The notes under the pieces were generated by a model. That model saw only the letters and a list, made by a program, of their open reading frames with translations. It did no database searches and was not told where the DNA came from. Source: a virus. From it: a stretch of 64,000 nt of DNA. Made by a program: the position numbers and the translations under genes. This document shows positions 1 to 8,341 of the stretch, piece after piece (positions within the stretch are counted from its first letter, which is position 1; each line of letters begins with the position of its first letter). The DNA lies in IMG/VR virus record IMGVR_UViG_3300035670_000121, positions 1-64,000 of that record; one strand, 5' to 3'.

Positions 1-720
1 TCTTCTGGAACTTCTGGCGCAAATGGTTCAGCAGGAACTCCCGGAACTCCCGGTTCTTCAGGAACTAGCGGATCTTCAGGAACAAGTGGTTCATCTGGAA
101 CAAGTGGCGCTAATGGTGCTAATGGTGCCAACGGTTCATCAGGAACAAGTGGATCGTCAGGAAGAAACGGATCTTCGGGTACAAGCGGATCTTCTGGAAC
201 AAATGGTTCTAACGGTTCTTCTGGAACTTCTGGCGCAAATGGTTCAGCAGGAACTCCCGGAACTCCCGGTTCTTCAGGAACTAGCGGATCTTCAGGAACA
301 AGTGGTTCATCTGGAACAAGTGGCGCTAATGGTGCTAATGGTGCCAACGGTTCATCAGGAACAAGTGGATCGTCAGGAAGAAACGGATCTTCGGGTACAA
401 GCGGATCTTCTGGAACTTCTGGCGCAAATGGTTCAGCAGGAACTCCCGGAACTCCCGGTTCTTCAGGAACTAGCGGATCTTCAGGAACAAGTGGTTCATC
501 TGGAACAAGTGGCGCTAATGGTGCTAATGGTGCCAACGGTTCATCAGGAACAAGTGGATCGTCAGGAAGAAACGGATCTTCGGGTACAAGCGGATCTTCT
601 GGAACTTCTGGCGCAAATGGTTCAGCAGGAACTCCCGGAACTCCCGGTTCTTCAGGAACTAGCGGATCTTCAGGAACAAGTGGTTCTAACGGTTCTTCTG
701 GAACAAGCGGTAGCAGCGTA
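1..720 (+). repeat. Near-perfect tandem repeat encoding collagen-like triplets
   Basis: A unit beginning at the bases tcttctggaacttctgg recurs at 1, 217, 406 and 595. The spacings are 216, 189 and 189 bp (72, 63 and 63 codons), and the last copy is partial. Copies appear identical at DNA level over nearly their whole length. The first unit carries an extra 27 bp (nine residues, three triplets). All length changes are multiples of 9 bp, so the Gly register is kept. Confidence 0.9.
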
Positions 721-1605
721 ACTGTTTCAGGAACAACAAATTATTTAGTTAAATTTACTTCTGCTTCTACCATCGGTAACTCAGTTGGTTATGATAATGG
801 TACTAATATTGGTATAGGTACAACAAATCCAACACAAAAATTAGATGTTAATACTGGAACAGTTACCGCTGGTTTGGGTGCTAAAATTGGTGAAGCAAGA
901 CTTGGAAGCTGGATAGGGGACGGCAATTATGCTGTTTTTATACATAATAGCATTGGAGCCAGTGCTAATTCTTATGCTTTATTGCAATATTCAGATGGTA
1001 CAACATATTTAAATGCTGCGAGCACTAAAAATCTTTATTTCAGAATAAATAATTCTGATAAAATGATTTTAACATCTGGTGGAAATGTGGGTGTTGGAAC
1101 TACTAGTCCGGGTGGAAAATTTTCAGTTGTTCCAGATGGTAATTTTCCTACAGCAAGAATTAATAATAGCGCATCAGGTTTAGATAATGAAGTATTTCAA
1201 AGATGGGCTTATTTGGATACTTCAGATGCATATTATTTAGATTTGAAACAGACAGTGACAGCAGGAGTTGTGCGATATAATTTTTCGATGGTCAATAACA
1301 GTACAGCATATAATGATGTACTTATATTAGATCGTGGAAACGTTGGTATTGGTTCAACATCTCCTGCTTATAAATTTGATGTAGTTGGAGATGGAAGGTT
1401 TAGTAGTAGTCTTGGCATAGGTGGCGCACCAGCTTCAAGTCGTGTTTTGACTTTAACAAATACTAGTGCAACTGATAGACCAGCTATTAAAATAGTTAAT
1501 CCTAATTTTTATTCTAACACAAGTTCTACAGGAAGAACGTTTTATAGATGGATGCCAATAGACATAGATGGCACTACATATTGGATAGCAATTTATACAG
1601 CATAA
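1..1605 (+). CDS. Collagen-like tail fibre / adhesin, 5' partial
   Basis: The reading frame is open from the first base and has no start, so the gene begins upstream. The first ~240 residues are uninterrupted Gly-X-Y triplets (GTS, GSS, GAN, GTP and similar) as in phage collagen-like fibre shafts. They are followed by ~295 residues typical of tail-fibre tips, with repeated NVGIG/NIGIGTT-type motifs (G-x-G-T-T-x-P-x-x-K-x-D) that recur three times. The protein probably trimerises through the collagen region and displays the C-terminal domain for receptor binding. No C-terminal chaperone motif was recognised. The family assignment comes from composition and repeats; the receptor cannot be told. 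Confidence 0.85.
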   Translation, partial: SSGTSGANGSAGTPGTPGSSGTSGSSGTSGSSGTSGANGANGANGSSGTSGSSGRNGSSGTSGSSGTNGSNGSSGTSGANGSAGTPGTPGSSGTSGSSGTSGSSGTSGANGANGANGSSGTSGSSGRNGSSGTSGSSGTSGANGSAGTPGTPGSSGTSGSSGTSGSSGTSGANGANGANGSSGTSGSSGRNGSSGTSGSSGTSGANGSAGTPGTPGSSGTSGSSGTSGSNGSSGTSGSSVTVSGTTNYLVKFTSASTIGNSVGYDNGTNIGIGTTNPTQKLDVNTGTVTAGLGAKIGEARLGSWIGDGNYAVFIHNSIGASANSYALLQYSDGTTYLNAASTKNLYFRINNSDKMILTSGGNVGVGTTSPGGKFSVVPDGNFPTARINNSASGLDNEVFQRWAYLDTSDAYYLDLKQTVTAGVVRYNFSMVNNSTAYNDVLILDRGNVGIGSTSPAYKFDVVGDGRFSSSLGIGGAPASSRVLTLTNTSATDRPAIKIVNPNFYSNTSSTGRTFYRWMPIDIDGTTYWIAIYTA

Positions 1606-1610
1606 TTTAC

Positions 1611-1871
1611 ATGAATATTATATATACAATAGCTCGTTATGAATTTATTGATAAAGATAGGTTTTTAGTTGGTTTTAATGTTAAAGACGATTTTGAAAAT
1701 AGCGCATATGCAGAACATATTTTATCTTCTTCAGAAATATCTGGTAAAACAACACAAGAAATATGCCAGTTAGCTTATAGTTCTTTAAAAAATAAAATTG
1801 AATCGTTGAAACAAGCTTTTGAACAAAATAATAATTCTAAAATTGGATATCAATTTATACCTGAAGAATGA
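1611..1871 (+). CDS. Small protein downstream of tail fibre, unknown function
   Basis: 86 residues, MNIIYTIARYEF start, not recognised. The ATG at 1611 lies 5 bp after the tail-fibre stop; an upstream in-frame ATG at 1548 would overlap the fibre gene in another frame and is less likely. The second half is helical and charged. Genes directly behind tail fibres often encode fibre assembly factors, but nothing in the sequence proves that here. It overlaps the next glycosyltransferase gene by 4 bp, so the two are probably co-translated. Confidence 0.6.
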   Translation: MNIIYTIARYEFIDKDRFLVGFNVKDDFENSAYAEHILSSSEISGKTTQEICQLAYSSLKNKIESLKQAFEQNNNSKIGYQFIPEE

Positions 1872-2911
1872 AAAAATTAATCTGTCGCGTTCCTTGTTCA
1901 GCTATTTCAGGATATAAAAAATTAATTAACAAAACAGTTGATGTTTTAAAGCAAAACTATGATTTAACTTTATTTCCAATCGAGGGTTTTTTTCAAGAAA
2001 AAACAGATTATCAATTTGGAAAAATAACTAAAGAAAATTTTAAAGCAGATGAATTAATAATTTCTTCTTTGCCTTTAGATAGATATGGATCTTTGATTAA
2101 TGTTTTACCTGATAAAGATAATATATCTTTTATAACAATGTGGGAATCAACTTATTTGCCTCGTTTTTCTGTTGAGGAGTTGAATCATTTTCAAGGAAAA
2201 ATAATGGTTCCTTCTTTGTGGAATATAGATGTTTTTAAATTAAGCGGTGTCAAAAGAGTTAATCATTTACCGTTATTTGTTGATGATTCACTTTTCTTAT
2301 ATAAAGAAAAATCTGATTTGAAAAAATTTACTTTTTGTGCTGGAGCTTGTAGTGCAACGTCTTCGGGGAACGGTAAAAGAAAGAATTTTGAGATTATTCT
2401 TTCAGCATTTAGAAAAGCATTTAAGAATGTTAAAGACGTAGAAATAAAATTTAAATTATCTGTTTGTGATAAGCCAAAATTATCTAATATATTGGATGAT
2501 AGAATTTCTTTTAATTATAAAGATTTGACAGATTTTGAAATTCATGAATATTTAAAAGAATCTGATGTTTTTGTAACAAGCGCAAAAGCTGAAGGTTGGG
2601 GATTTTTTCAAATAGAATCTCTTGCAATTGGTAGACCAGTAATTACGGCAAATTATGGCGGAGTAAAAGATTTTTGTAACAAAGAGAATTCTTTTTTTGT
2701 GGATTATGAAGAACAGTTAGCAATAAACGCTTGGGGAAAAAATGGTGGTTGTTGGGCAGAAGTAAAAGAAGAATCTTTAATAGAACAAATGCGTTATTGT
2801 TATGAAAATAAAGATACTATAAGACATAATTGGCAAAAATATTCTGAAAGTGTTTTACCTAAGTTTAGTTTAAAAAATTATGAATTTAATTTAATAAATT
2901 TATTAAATTAA
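1868..2911 (+). CDS. Glycosyltransferase, GT-B fold (GT4-like)
   Basis: 347 residues. The C-terminal half holds the GT4-type donor site: KAEGWGFFQIESLAIGRPVI near residues 242-261 has the E-x7-E spacing, followed by NYGGVKDFC. The N-terminal half has the alternating strand/helix pattern of a Rossmann acceptor domain, with MKKLICRVPCSAISGY at the start. It probably transfers a nucleotide-sugar-derived residue to a phage or host glycan. It lies between the tail fibre and a second GT-like gene, so decoration of virion protein or of host surface are both possible. Confidence 0.8.
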   Translation: MKKLICRVPCSAISGYKKLINKTVDVLKQNYDLTLFPIEGFFQEKTDYQFGKITKENFKADELIISSLPLDRYGSLINVLPDKDNISFITMWESTYLPRFSVEELNHFQGKIMVPSLWNIDVFKLSGVKRVNHLPLFVDDSLFLYKEKSDLKKFTFCAGACSATSSGNGKRKNFEIILSAFRKAFKNVKDVEIKFKLSVCDKPKLSNILDDRISFNYKDLTDFEIHEYLKESDVFVTSAKAEGWGFFQIESLAIGRPVITANYGGVKDFCNKENSFFVDYEEQLAINAWGKNGGCWAEVKEESLIEQMRYCYENKDTIRHNWQKYSESVLPKFSLKNYEFNLINLLN

Positions 2912-2912
2912 T

Positions 2913-3518
2913 ATGAAAATTTTGATTACTTCTTATATGACTCCTCAAGCGAGTCATAGATTTTCATTTTTTCATAAAGTGACAGGAAATTTTAGTTATT
3001 TTGTCGCTTCTGAATTATGCGAAAATTTTCCTTTTGATTTTAGTGTTGCTCGATTAAAAAATAAATGTATAAAAGCCGCAAAGATAATAAAGCCAGATTG
3101 GCTTATTATTTTATCTGGTATTGATTCAAGTATAATTAAGTTGCCTTCATTTAAAAAACTTGATTCTTGTGCGTTACATTTGGGTTATCGAATGTCTAAA
3201 GAAAATATTCCTGAAAAATGTTCCAATTGGATATTATCAAAAAAAATATATGAAAATTTTCTTCTAGATGAAGAATTTAAATGTTACGGTTGGGAGGATT
3301 TTGATTTTGTTTATAATGTTTGTAAAGATATAAAAAAGCAATCTTGTCGAGATTTTTTAACAGTTGACATTAATGATGATAATGTTAACACGAAACTAAT
3401 AAGCAAAAGTCCTTTCGCTATTGAAAACTGGGAAAGCAATAAAGTAAAATTTTTAAATAAATATATGCGCTTAAATAAATTATCTTTTGACTTTGAGAAA
3501 CATGATTCGTTAAAATAA
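2913..3518 (+). CDS. Putative GT-A type glycosyltransferase
   Basis: 201 residues. The start MKILITSYMTPQASHR and the later motif FKCYGWEDFDF (around residues 121-131) resemble the galactosyltransferase C-terminal motif (GWG-E-D-D/F) found in GT7/GT2-like enzymes, where acidic residues bind metal and acceptor. It follows the preceding glycosyltransferase by one base. The protein is short for the family and no clear DxD is present, so the call is tentative. Confidence 0.5.
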   Translation: MKILITSYMTPQASHRFSFFHKVTGNFSYFVASELCENFPFDFSVARLKNKCIKAAKIIKPDWLIILSGIDSSIIKLPSFKKLDSCALHLGYRMSKENIPEKCSNWILSKKIYENFLLDEEFKCYGWEDFDFVYNVCKDIKKQSCRDFLTVDINDDNVNTKLISKSPFAIENWESNKVKFLNKYMRLNKLSFDFEKHDSLK

Positions 3519-3554
3519 TCTTGATTTTTTCATGTTTGTATATATTATTGTTGT

Positions 3555-3758
3555 ATGGGTGATAACTTAAATGTTCCTGCAACTAACGCAGTTCAAGATC
3601 CCTCAGAGATCTTGACTGTTAATTTCACAAGAGAAGAGTTGTCGGTAATGGTGAATATTCTTGATCTCGCAACAAAATACGAAGGGTTGAGAATAGCGGA
3701 AACTACTCTTTTCCTTTCAAAGAAGATTAGAGAGTCTTTAACACCAAAGACTGTATAA
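3555..3758 (+). CDS. Small conserved-type phage protein, unknown
   Basis: 67 residues, mostly helical after an N-terminal polar stretch (residues 22-60). No domain recognised. It has its own upstream A/T-rich promoter-like stretch (TGTATATATT, 3537-3546) eight bases before the ATG and a strong terminator directly after, so it is likely a monocistronic unit. Confidence 0.55.
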   Translation: MGDNLNVPATNAVQDPSEILTVNFTREELSVMVNILDLATKYEGLRIAETTLFLSKKIRESLTPKTV

Positions 3759-3775
3759 TTAATAATTTAACAAAT

Positions 3776-3807
3776 AGAGCTGTCGATATATCGGCAGCTC
3801 TTTTTTT
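3776..3807 (+). terminator. Rho-independent terminator
   Basis: Inverted repeat with arms AGAGCTG.CGAT and ATCGGCAGCTCT (one mismatch), followed by seven T residues. It ends the 3555-3758 unit and is followed within 20 bp by the next promoter motif. Confidence 0.9.
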
Positions 3808-3824
3808 GTTTTTATATTTAGTTA

Positions 3825-3835
3825 GTGTATATAAT
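3825..3835 (+). promoter_or_regulatory. Late-type promoter motif (GTGTATATAAT)
   Basis: The motif lies 16 nt before the ATG at 3841, right behind a terminator. It matches the GTGTA + A/T-rich motif seen before nrdJ and other structural genes in this window. No -35 TTGACA at normal spacing is present. Confidence 0.6.
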
Positions 3836-3840
3836 ATATA

Positions 3841-4983
3841 ATGTCTTATACAAGAAACAGAGTTATATATGCTGGCAATACGATTTTGATGTCGGAATCT
3901 CCTTCGTGGGAAGATCAAACGGGTGTTGCTTCTTTGAAGTCAATTAGACGTGTTCAGTCAAGCAATATTGAAATATCTACTCCTGTAACTAGGGCGAAGC
4001 AAGTAGGTTCGTCTGATTTTACATTTCAAAGATATTTACAATACCCTAAAATATCTACTTCTTTTAGTTATTATTTAACTGATAATTCTAATGAGTTGAT
4101 AATGGGTTTTATTACAGATGGGGTGACTGGGTGTTTTAAAAATTTTGCTGATTTTGGTAAAGATCAAAATATTTTTTACGTTTTATCAAATACTAATGCG
4201 GAAGACTTTTCAGATGTTGGCAGTTTATCTGGTTATGATGTAATGAGTATAGGGAACTGCTTTTTAACGAGCTATTCGATAAATGCAGCTGTTGGGACTA
4301 TACCAACAGCAAGCGCGTCATATGATTGTTTAAATATATTATTTCAAAATTATACAGGAACTGGAACTTTATTACCGTCAATTGATTTAACAGGAGCCGC
4401 AAGATCAACTGGGACATATGCTTTAACGGCTTTTAATCTAAATCCTCAGAATTATTTTTCTAACCAAGATGATAGACCCGCTGCATTGCGTCCCGGTGAT
4501 ATTGTTTTGCAAATGCAACAGCCTCTGATTGGTGGTATTAGATATACAGGTACTGTTGAGGCAAATATAACTTCAGTCAATGTAGAAATTCCTTTAGATA
4601 GAAGAGATTTAGTGGGGTTTGGTAGTAATTATCCTTATGATAAACGATTATTATTTCCAATTATTGGAACATTATCTTTTGATGGTATTTTTGATAAAGC
4701 AGTAACAGGAGATTTTACGCAAATATTTGATGATGAAAACGAATATGATTTTAGTTTTGTTTTTAAAAATTGCAATGGGGATACAAGTTATACTGTTGGT
4801 GTTTCAAATGCCCGTGTTGAGTCTCAAAATTTTAATTTATCGATAGGAGATAATATGGCTTTTAGTTCTCAGTTCTCATTTAGAATTTCAGAAACAAGTG
4901 GTTTTACTCTTTCAGGAGCAGCAGAATTAATTACTGGAGAACTAATTGATTCTATTAACAATCAAACATTAGTTTTGTTATAA
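3841..4983 (+). CDS. Virion structural protein, tail-tube-like
   Basis: 380 residues, rich in Ser, Thr, Asn, Gly and aromatic beta-strand segments, few Lys, no signal peptide: the usual make-up of a phage tail structural protein. It starts MSYTRNRVIYAG, with an IEISTPVTRAKQVGSSDF stretch near residues 44-61 and repeated beta segments to the C terminus (SQFSFRISETSGF). It has the promoter motif used for other structural genes and sits next to a virion-type protease and the tail fibre. The tail-tube assignment is by composition and context only. Confidence 0.55.
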   Translation: MSYTRNRVIYAGNTILMSESPSWEDQTGVASLKSIRRVQSSNIEISTPVTRAKQVGSSDFTFQRYLQYPKISTSFSYYLTDNSNELIMGFITDGVTGCFKNFADFGKDQNIFYVLSNTNAEDFSDVGSLSGYDVMSIGNCFLTSYSINAAVGTIPTASASYDCLNILFQNYTGTGTLLPSIDLTGAARSTGTYALTAFNLNPQNYFSNQDDRPAALRPGDIVLQMQQPLIGGIRYTGTVEANITSVNVEIPLDRRDLVGFGSNYPYDKRLLFPIIGTLSFDGIFDKAVTGDFTQIFDDENEYDFSFVFKNCNGDTSYTVGVSNARVESQNFNLSIGDNMAFSSQFSFRISETSGFTLSGAAELITGELIDSINNQTLVLL

Positions 4984-5067
4984 TATGAAAGATAGAAATA
5001 TATTTTCATCTAAAAATCCGCCAAGTAGTTGGACTCGAAATCCAAATAGTTTTCTAAAAATATTGAT

Positions 5068-6444
5068 TTGTCTGGTTTTGCTGTTTATGTGGATAATGGT
5101 GAAAATTGGACTAAATCTGCAAAAAGTGGTGTTTTAATTAGTGATAAACATATTTTATTTCCTCAACACTTTATATCTAATCCTTCAACTCCGTTTGATG
5201 TAAAATTTGTTAATAATAATAATGAAGTTTTTACTTATACAGTAACTGCTACAACATGGTTATCTGGAACAGATATATTAATAGGAGTTTTAAATACAAC
5301 AATAGATTCTTCTTTATGTTTTTATAAAATTTTACCTTCTGATTTTCAGGATTATTATTCAATAGTATTAGATCCGAATGGTAGCGGATTAGAAATGCCT
5401 GTTGTATATACTGATCAAGAAAAATTTTTATCTGTTGGGGATGCAAAACTTGATAGAGGAACGTCAAGTCCTTATCCTTGGGTTTGGAAGGTTTATTCAA
5501 GTTTAAATTCTAAAAAATATAGTTATTCTAGAGGTTTAATATCGGGCGATTCTGGTAATCCAATTTTTGTTGTGTTAAATAATGAATTGATTATTTTAGG
5601 TGTTTGGCTTTCAGGAACTGGTACTCGGGATGCTTCTCCTCCGGGTAAAGAATTGGGTGTATTACCGGCTATTCATGAATATCTTTCAAGCATAAATACT
5701 ATTATGACTAATTTAGCGGGTAGTAGTTATTCTTTAACTGAAATCGAAAAAAATTTTAATCAGTTTTTAGGTTTGAAAAAACCAAGTATTTCTGTAGGCA
5801 GTAACATTTACTCGGAATCTGTTTTAAGTTATAATAAATCACCTTCAATTAACGGAATTGGACAATCTGGTAAAACGGTATCTTTAGATGATGATGGCTA
5901 TGTTTATGGACCTTTTAATTTAAATTATGATGTTGGTTTAGGTTATAGTATTAATCCTTCATCTCCTTATTTGGGTTCAGCAATAAATAATTTAACAGTT
6001 GAAATTAATTATGGTGGCAGTGCAGGTTCTTCTTCTGAAATTATTGCTTATAAAGCTTTAGTTATTCCTGCTCCAGTTTTAAATTCTATAAGTAATACAA
6101 ACAATAAAAGACCTATTATTTCAGGAACTTGGACACAAGCTGAATTGCCTAGTTATGCAGAAAACCTTCATGTTGATATTTATGATAATGATACAATTAT
6201 TTCCAGCGAGTATATTTACATTGATGATGTATTAGCTGAAATAATAAGTGATGTTATGCTTAATAATGTAAATGCTAATTTATCTTTCACTTTTGCTTAT
6301 TTGCCAACATCTGATTTATCTGTTGGTTCGCATACAATAAAAGCTAAAGTTTATTATTATAAAAGTTCAAGTCCTGATATAAATAATACAAGTTCTTTTA
6401 GTAATTCAGTGACTTTTGATGTCTTAGATACTGGTGGTTCTTAA
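5068..6444 (+). CDS. Trypsin-like serine protease with Ig-like C-terminal region; apparent frameshift at 5' end
   Basis: 458 residues from the TTG at 5068. Residues 1-210 form an S1-type protease: His34 in ILFPQHF, Asp69 in SGTDILIGV and Ser162 in GDSGNP make the expected triad order. The rest is beta-rich, with repeated Ig-like strands (PVLNSISNTNNKRPIISGTW). No ATG is available in this frame. An ATG at 4985 in the -1-related frame gives MKDRNIFSSKNPPSSWTRNP..NSF and then passes a TTTT run at 5050-5053, where a -1 shift would continue as SKNIDLSGFAVYV. The true product probably begins at 4985. It may process virion proteins or act in host-surface entry. Confidence 0.7.
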   Translation: MSGFAVYVDNGENWTKSAKSGVLISDKHILFPQHFISNPSTPFDVKFVNNNNEVFTYTVTATTWLSGTDILIGVLNTTIDSSLCFYKILPSDFQDYYSIVLDPNGSGLEMPVVYTDQEKFLSVGDAKLDRGTSSPYPWVWKVYSSLNSKKYSYSRGLISGDSGNPIFVVLNNELIILGVWLSGTGTRDASPPGKELGVLPAIHEYLSSINTIMTNLAGSSYSLTEIEKNFNQFLGLKKPSISVGSNIYSESVLSYNKSPSINGIGQSGKTVSLDDDGYVYGPFNLNYDVGLGYSINPSSPYLGSAINNLTVEINYGGSAGSSSEIIAYKALVIPAPVLNSISNTNNKRPIISGTWTQAELPSYAENLHVDIYDNDTIISSEYIYIDDVLAEIISDVMLNNVNANLSFTFAYLPTSDLSVGSHTIKAKVYYYKSSSPDINNTSSFSNSVTFDVLDTGGS

Positions 6445-6837
6445 TTAAAACTCAATTTTTGCATTTTTTGTTTCTATAGTTTTTGGTCTGTCTTTAACAT
6501 GTTTTTTGCCGTTTGTTTTCTTTTTATAATCGTCGAAATACTTGCGCTTAATAGGATCTTCGCCGCCATTCAAGGCTGCCCTTCGGTCTGATAGTTCAGA
6601 AGAATAATCTAATAAATCACCATATCGACCTTTCATATTTTCTGTTTTATTCACGAACCCTTTATTATCAAATGGATCAACTACTTTTGCATTTCCGATA
6701 TTAACTTGTGGCAGATCATAAACTCGCTCCCAAAAATCCTCGTCTCCATTTTCGCCGCAATAATGCTTATATTCTTTCATAGGCATTACTACATCAATAA
6801 TTTTGCCTGTTTTTTTATTTTTGAATTGATAGACCAT
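6445..6837 (-). CDS. Hypothetical protein with zinc-ribbon-like N terminus region
   Basis: 130 residues, basic and polar. The start MVYQFKNKKTGKIIDVVMPM followed by a Tyr/His/Cys stretch (EYKHYCGENGDEDFWERVYD) resembles the short FmdB-like regulatory zinc-ribbon proteins common in phages, but the paired CxxC motifs are absent. The C-terminal half is Lys-rich and probably disordered. Its stop touches the convergent protease gene stop. A CATATAAT run lies just before the ATG. Function unknown. Confidence 0.5.
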   Translation of the reverse strand: MVYQFKNKKTGKIIDVVMPMKEYKHYCGENGDEDFWERVYDLPQVNIGNAKVVDPFDNKGFVNKTENMKGRYGDLLDYSSELSDRRAALNGGEDPIKRKYFDDYKKKTNGKKHVKDRPKTIETKNAKIEF

Positions 6838-6866
6838 AACTATTATATGAAATATATAAAAAATTA

Positions 6867-6896
6867 AAGCGCGGTTTTTAGGCCGCGCTTCTTTTT
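6867..6896. terminator. Bidirectional rho-independent terminator
   Basis: Arms AAGCGCGG and CCGCGCTT with an 8-nt loop. T-rich runs follow on both strands (CTTTTTATT forward, AATTTTTT reverse). It separates the minus-strand genes 6445-6837 and 6895-7194. Confidence 0.85.
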
Positions 6897-7194
6897 ATTC
6901 TATTTGAATTGTTCTAAGCCTTTCTTTCTTCTTGGGCAATTTGACTGACAGTAAGCCGTTAGTCATTTTCGCTGTTACTCTTTCAAAGTCATAATCGTTT
7001 ACATCGTATAAATAATCATCAAAGTCAACGGCAAAGGTTTGCTTATCGTCTATTTTGATATTAAGCGCTTTATTTGAGATAAAGATCTTAACGTTTTCTT
7101 TAGATTTACCAGCTAGTTCAAAATTAAAAACTAGTTCGTTGTCTGTATCGTTATATGTATATTTAAGAGTTTTGTAGTACATAGTAAAATACAT
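6895..7194 (-). CDS. Small heat-shock protein (Hsp20 / alpha-crystallin domain)
   Basis: 99 residues covering essentially one alpha-crystallin domain: beta-strands with ELAGKSKENVKIFISNKALNI (a typical ADLPG-x-x-KE-x-I variant) near residues 27-47 and the conserved end MTNGLLSVKLPKKKE (A-x-x-x-NGVL-x-I-x-PK). Flanking N- and C-terminal arms are nearly absent. Hsp20 genes are known in T4-like cyanophages, where a chaperone role in virion assembly or host stress has been proposed. An alternative start at 7182 (MYYKTLKYTYN) would fit better with the TGTATTTT run three bases ahead of it. Confidence 0.8.
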   Translation of the reverse strand: MYFTMYYKTLKYTYNDTDNELVFNFELAGKSKENVKIFISNKALNIKIDDKQTFAVDFDDYLYDVNDYDFERVTAKMTNGLLSVKLPKKKERLRTIQIE

Positions 7195-7196
7195 AT

Positions 7197-7213
7197 AGCA
7201 AGAATCATGCCAA
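7197..7213 (-). promoter_or_regulatory. Possible sigma-54-like (-24/-12) site
   Basis: On the minus strand TTGGCATG-N4-TTGCT matches the -24/-12 pattern with GG-N10-GC spacing, with one base off the usual TGGCAC. It lies directly ahead of the Hsp20 gene. It is a single occurrence and may be chance. Confidence 0.25.
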
Positions 7214-7258
7214 CTTTTTTAAGCTGAAAAATCATTTACTAGAGTCATTTTGACACTT

Positions 7259-8341
7259 TTAATTCTTTATTGAGCCAAGAAGTGTGTCAGCTGTTGTCTC
7301 ATATGTGAACTTTTCTTGTAGTTTTAGTCCATTTGGATTAGGCTTCTTTGCGTACTCAACAGATTTTAAGATCGCAGCATCCATTTCGTCATCTGAAATA
7401 TCAAAAAACTGACCTTGATTAAAAGCTGAGTTGGGAGTGAAAAAGATTCCATCATAACAGTCTTTTAGCTTTGTTGGTTCAACTAGAATGCAATTGTCTG
7501 CTGTCGCCCAATCTTTGTGAGCTGTTGCGTTCATAACAACGCTCCATTTGCCTAACGCAGTAGAATTGAATGCAGGCAAGTTCCATCCTTCTGCTCCGCT
7601 TAATCCGCTGAGATCAATGTCTATGCTGTTTAAGTAATCATTGACTTCACTATTTGTCTGCATATAAGGAACAAAATTAATATTGTTGTACTGCTTGCCT
7701 TCAAATATCTTAATCATTTCGTCTTGAAATTTAGCTTTGTCTAAGAATGGATTTGTTACAGCACAAGACAGCTGATACTTAGAATTATTACCAAAAAGCT
7801 TGAGCCAAGATTTGATTATTCTAGCAGTGTTTTTTCTCTTTTCGAACTTACCAAGTATTCCAAAATGAATTTTGTCTTCTAAATAAGTTTTTCCAGTTAA
7901 AGAGAAATCTTTATCAAAACCAAGAGGAACAAATTTTACATTAGCAATATCATTCATTTCAAATATTCGTTTTGTATAATTAGAAGTTACGAATACTTGA
8001 TCTTGGCATTTAAGAATATTTTTTTCAATAGCCGTTACTTGAGATACTTCATGAAAAGTTAAAAGAGATTGATTTTTTGTATATCGAGATTCGCTAGAGT
8101 TAATATGCCATAGCTTTAAAGATGGCAAATCCTTATCTATCTTCTCGTATCTAGATGACGCAGCTTTCTTTACATATTCAATAAAATCATTGTCGATCTT
8201 ATCATAAGCGCCAAAATCTAACTTATCTCCAATCGGAAAGAATACCAAATCTATATTTTTCTTATAAAATTCTCTTAAAATGTTTACAGAAACATTTCCA
8301 AAAGATAAAGAGTTAATCGGCGCTGAAACTAGTAATCTCAT
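7259..8341 (-). CDS. Glycosyltransferase, GT-B fold (GT1/GT4-like)
   Basis: 360 residues. The N-terminal MRLLVSAPINSLSFGNVSVNILRE resembles GT4 acceptor domains. The central KIHFGILGKFEKRKN starts the donor domain, and GAEGWNLPAFNSTALGKWSV near residues 237-256 is the E-x7-E type donor-binding region. The gene overlaps the sigma-factor gene by 29 bp and lies in the same minus-strand operon. Acceptor and donor unknown; other glycosyltransferases in the window suggest glycan modification is a major theme. Confidence 0.8.
   Translation of the reverse strand: MRLLVSAPINSLSFGNVSVNILREFYKKNIDLVFFPIGDKLDFGAYDKIDNDFIEYVKKAASSRYEKIDKDLPSLKLWHINSSESRYTKNQSLLTFHEVSQVTAIEKNILKCQDQVFVTSNYTKRIFEMNDIANVKFVPLGFDKDFSLTGKTYLEDKIHFGILGKFEKRKNTARIIKSWLKLFGNNSKYQLSCAVTNPFLDKAKFQDEMIKIFEGKQYNNINFVPYMQTNSEVNDYLNSIDIDLSGLSGAEGWNLPAFNSTALGKWSVVMNATAHKDWATADNCILVEPTKLKDCYDGIFFTPNSAFNQGQFFDISDDEMDAAILKSVEYAKKPNPNGLKLQEKFTYETTADTLLGSIKN

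Noticed and set aside
1-720. Possible CRISPR array (regular repeats)
   Set aside because: Units are 189-216 bp, adjacent without unique spacers, and encode Gly-X-Y triplets.
23-721. Open frame of 232 residues in the collagen repeat region (MVQQELPELP... repeats)
   Set aside because: It is the +1 frame of the Gly-X-Y coding repeat; the Gly frame continues to a tail-fibre C terminus and this one does not.
5249-5500. Minus-strand frame inside the serine protease
   Set aside because: Shadow frame; the plus frame has the protease triad.
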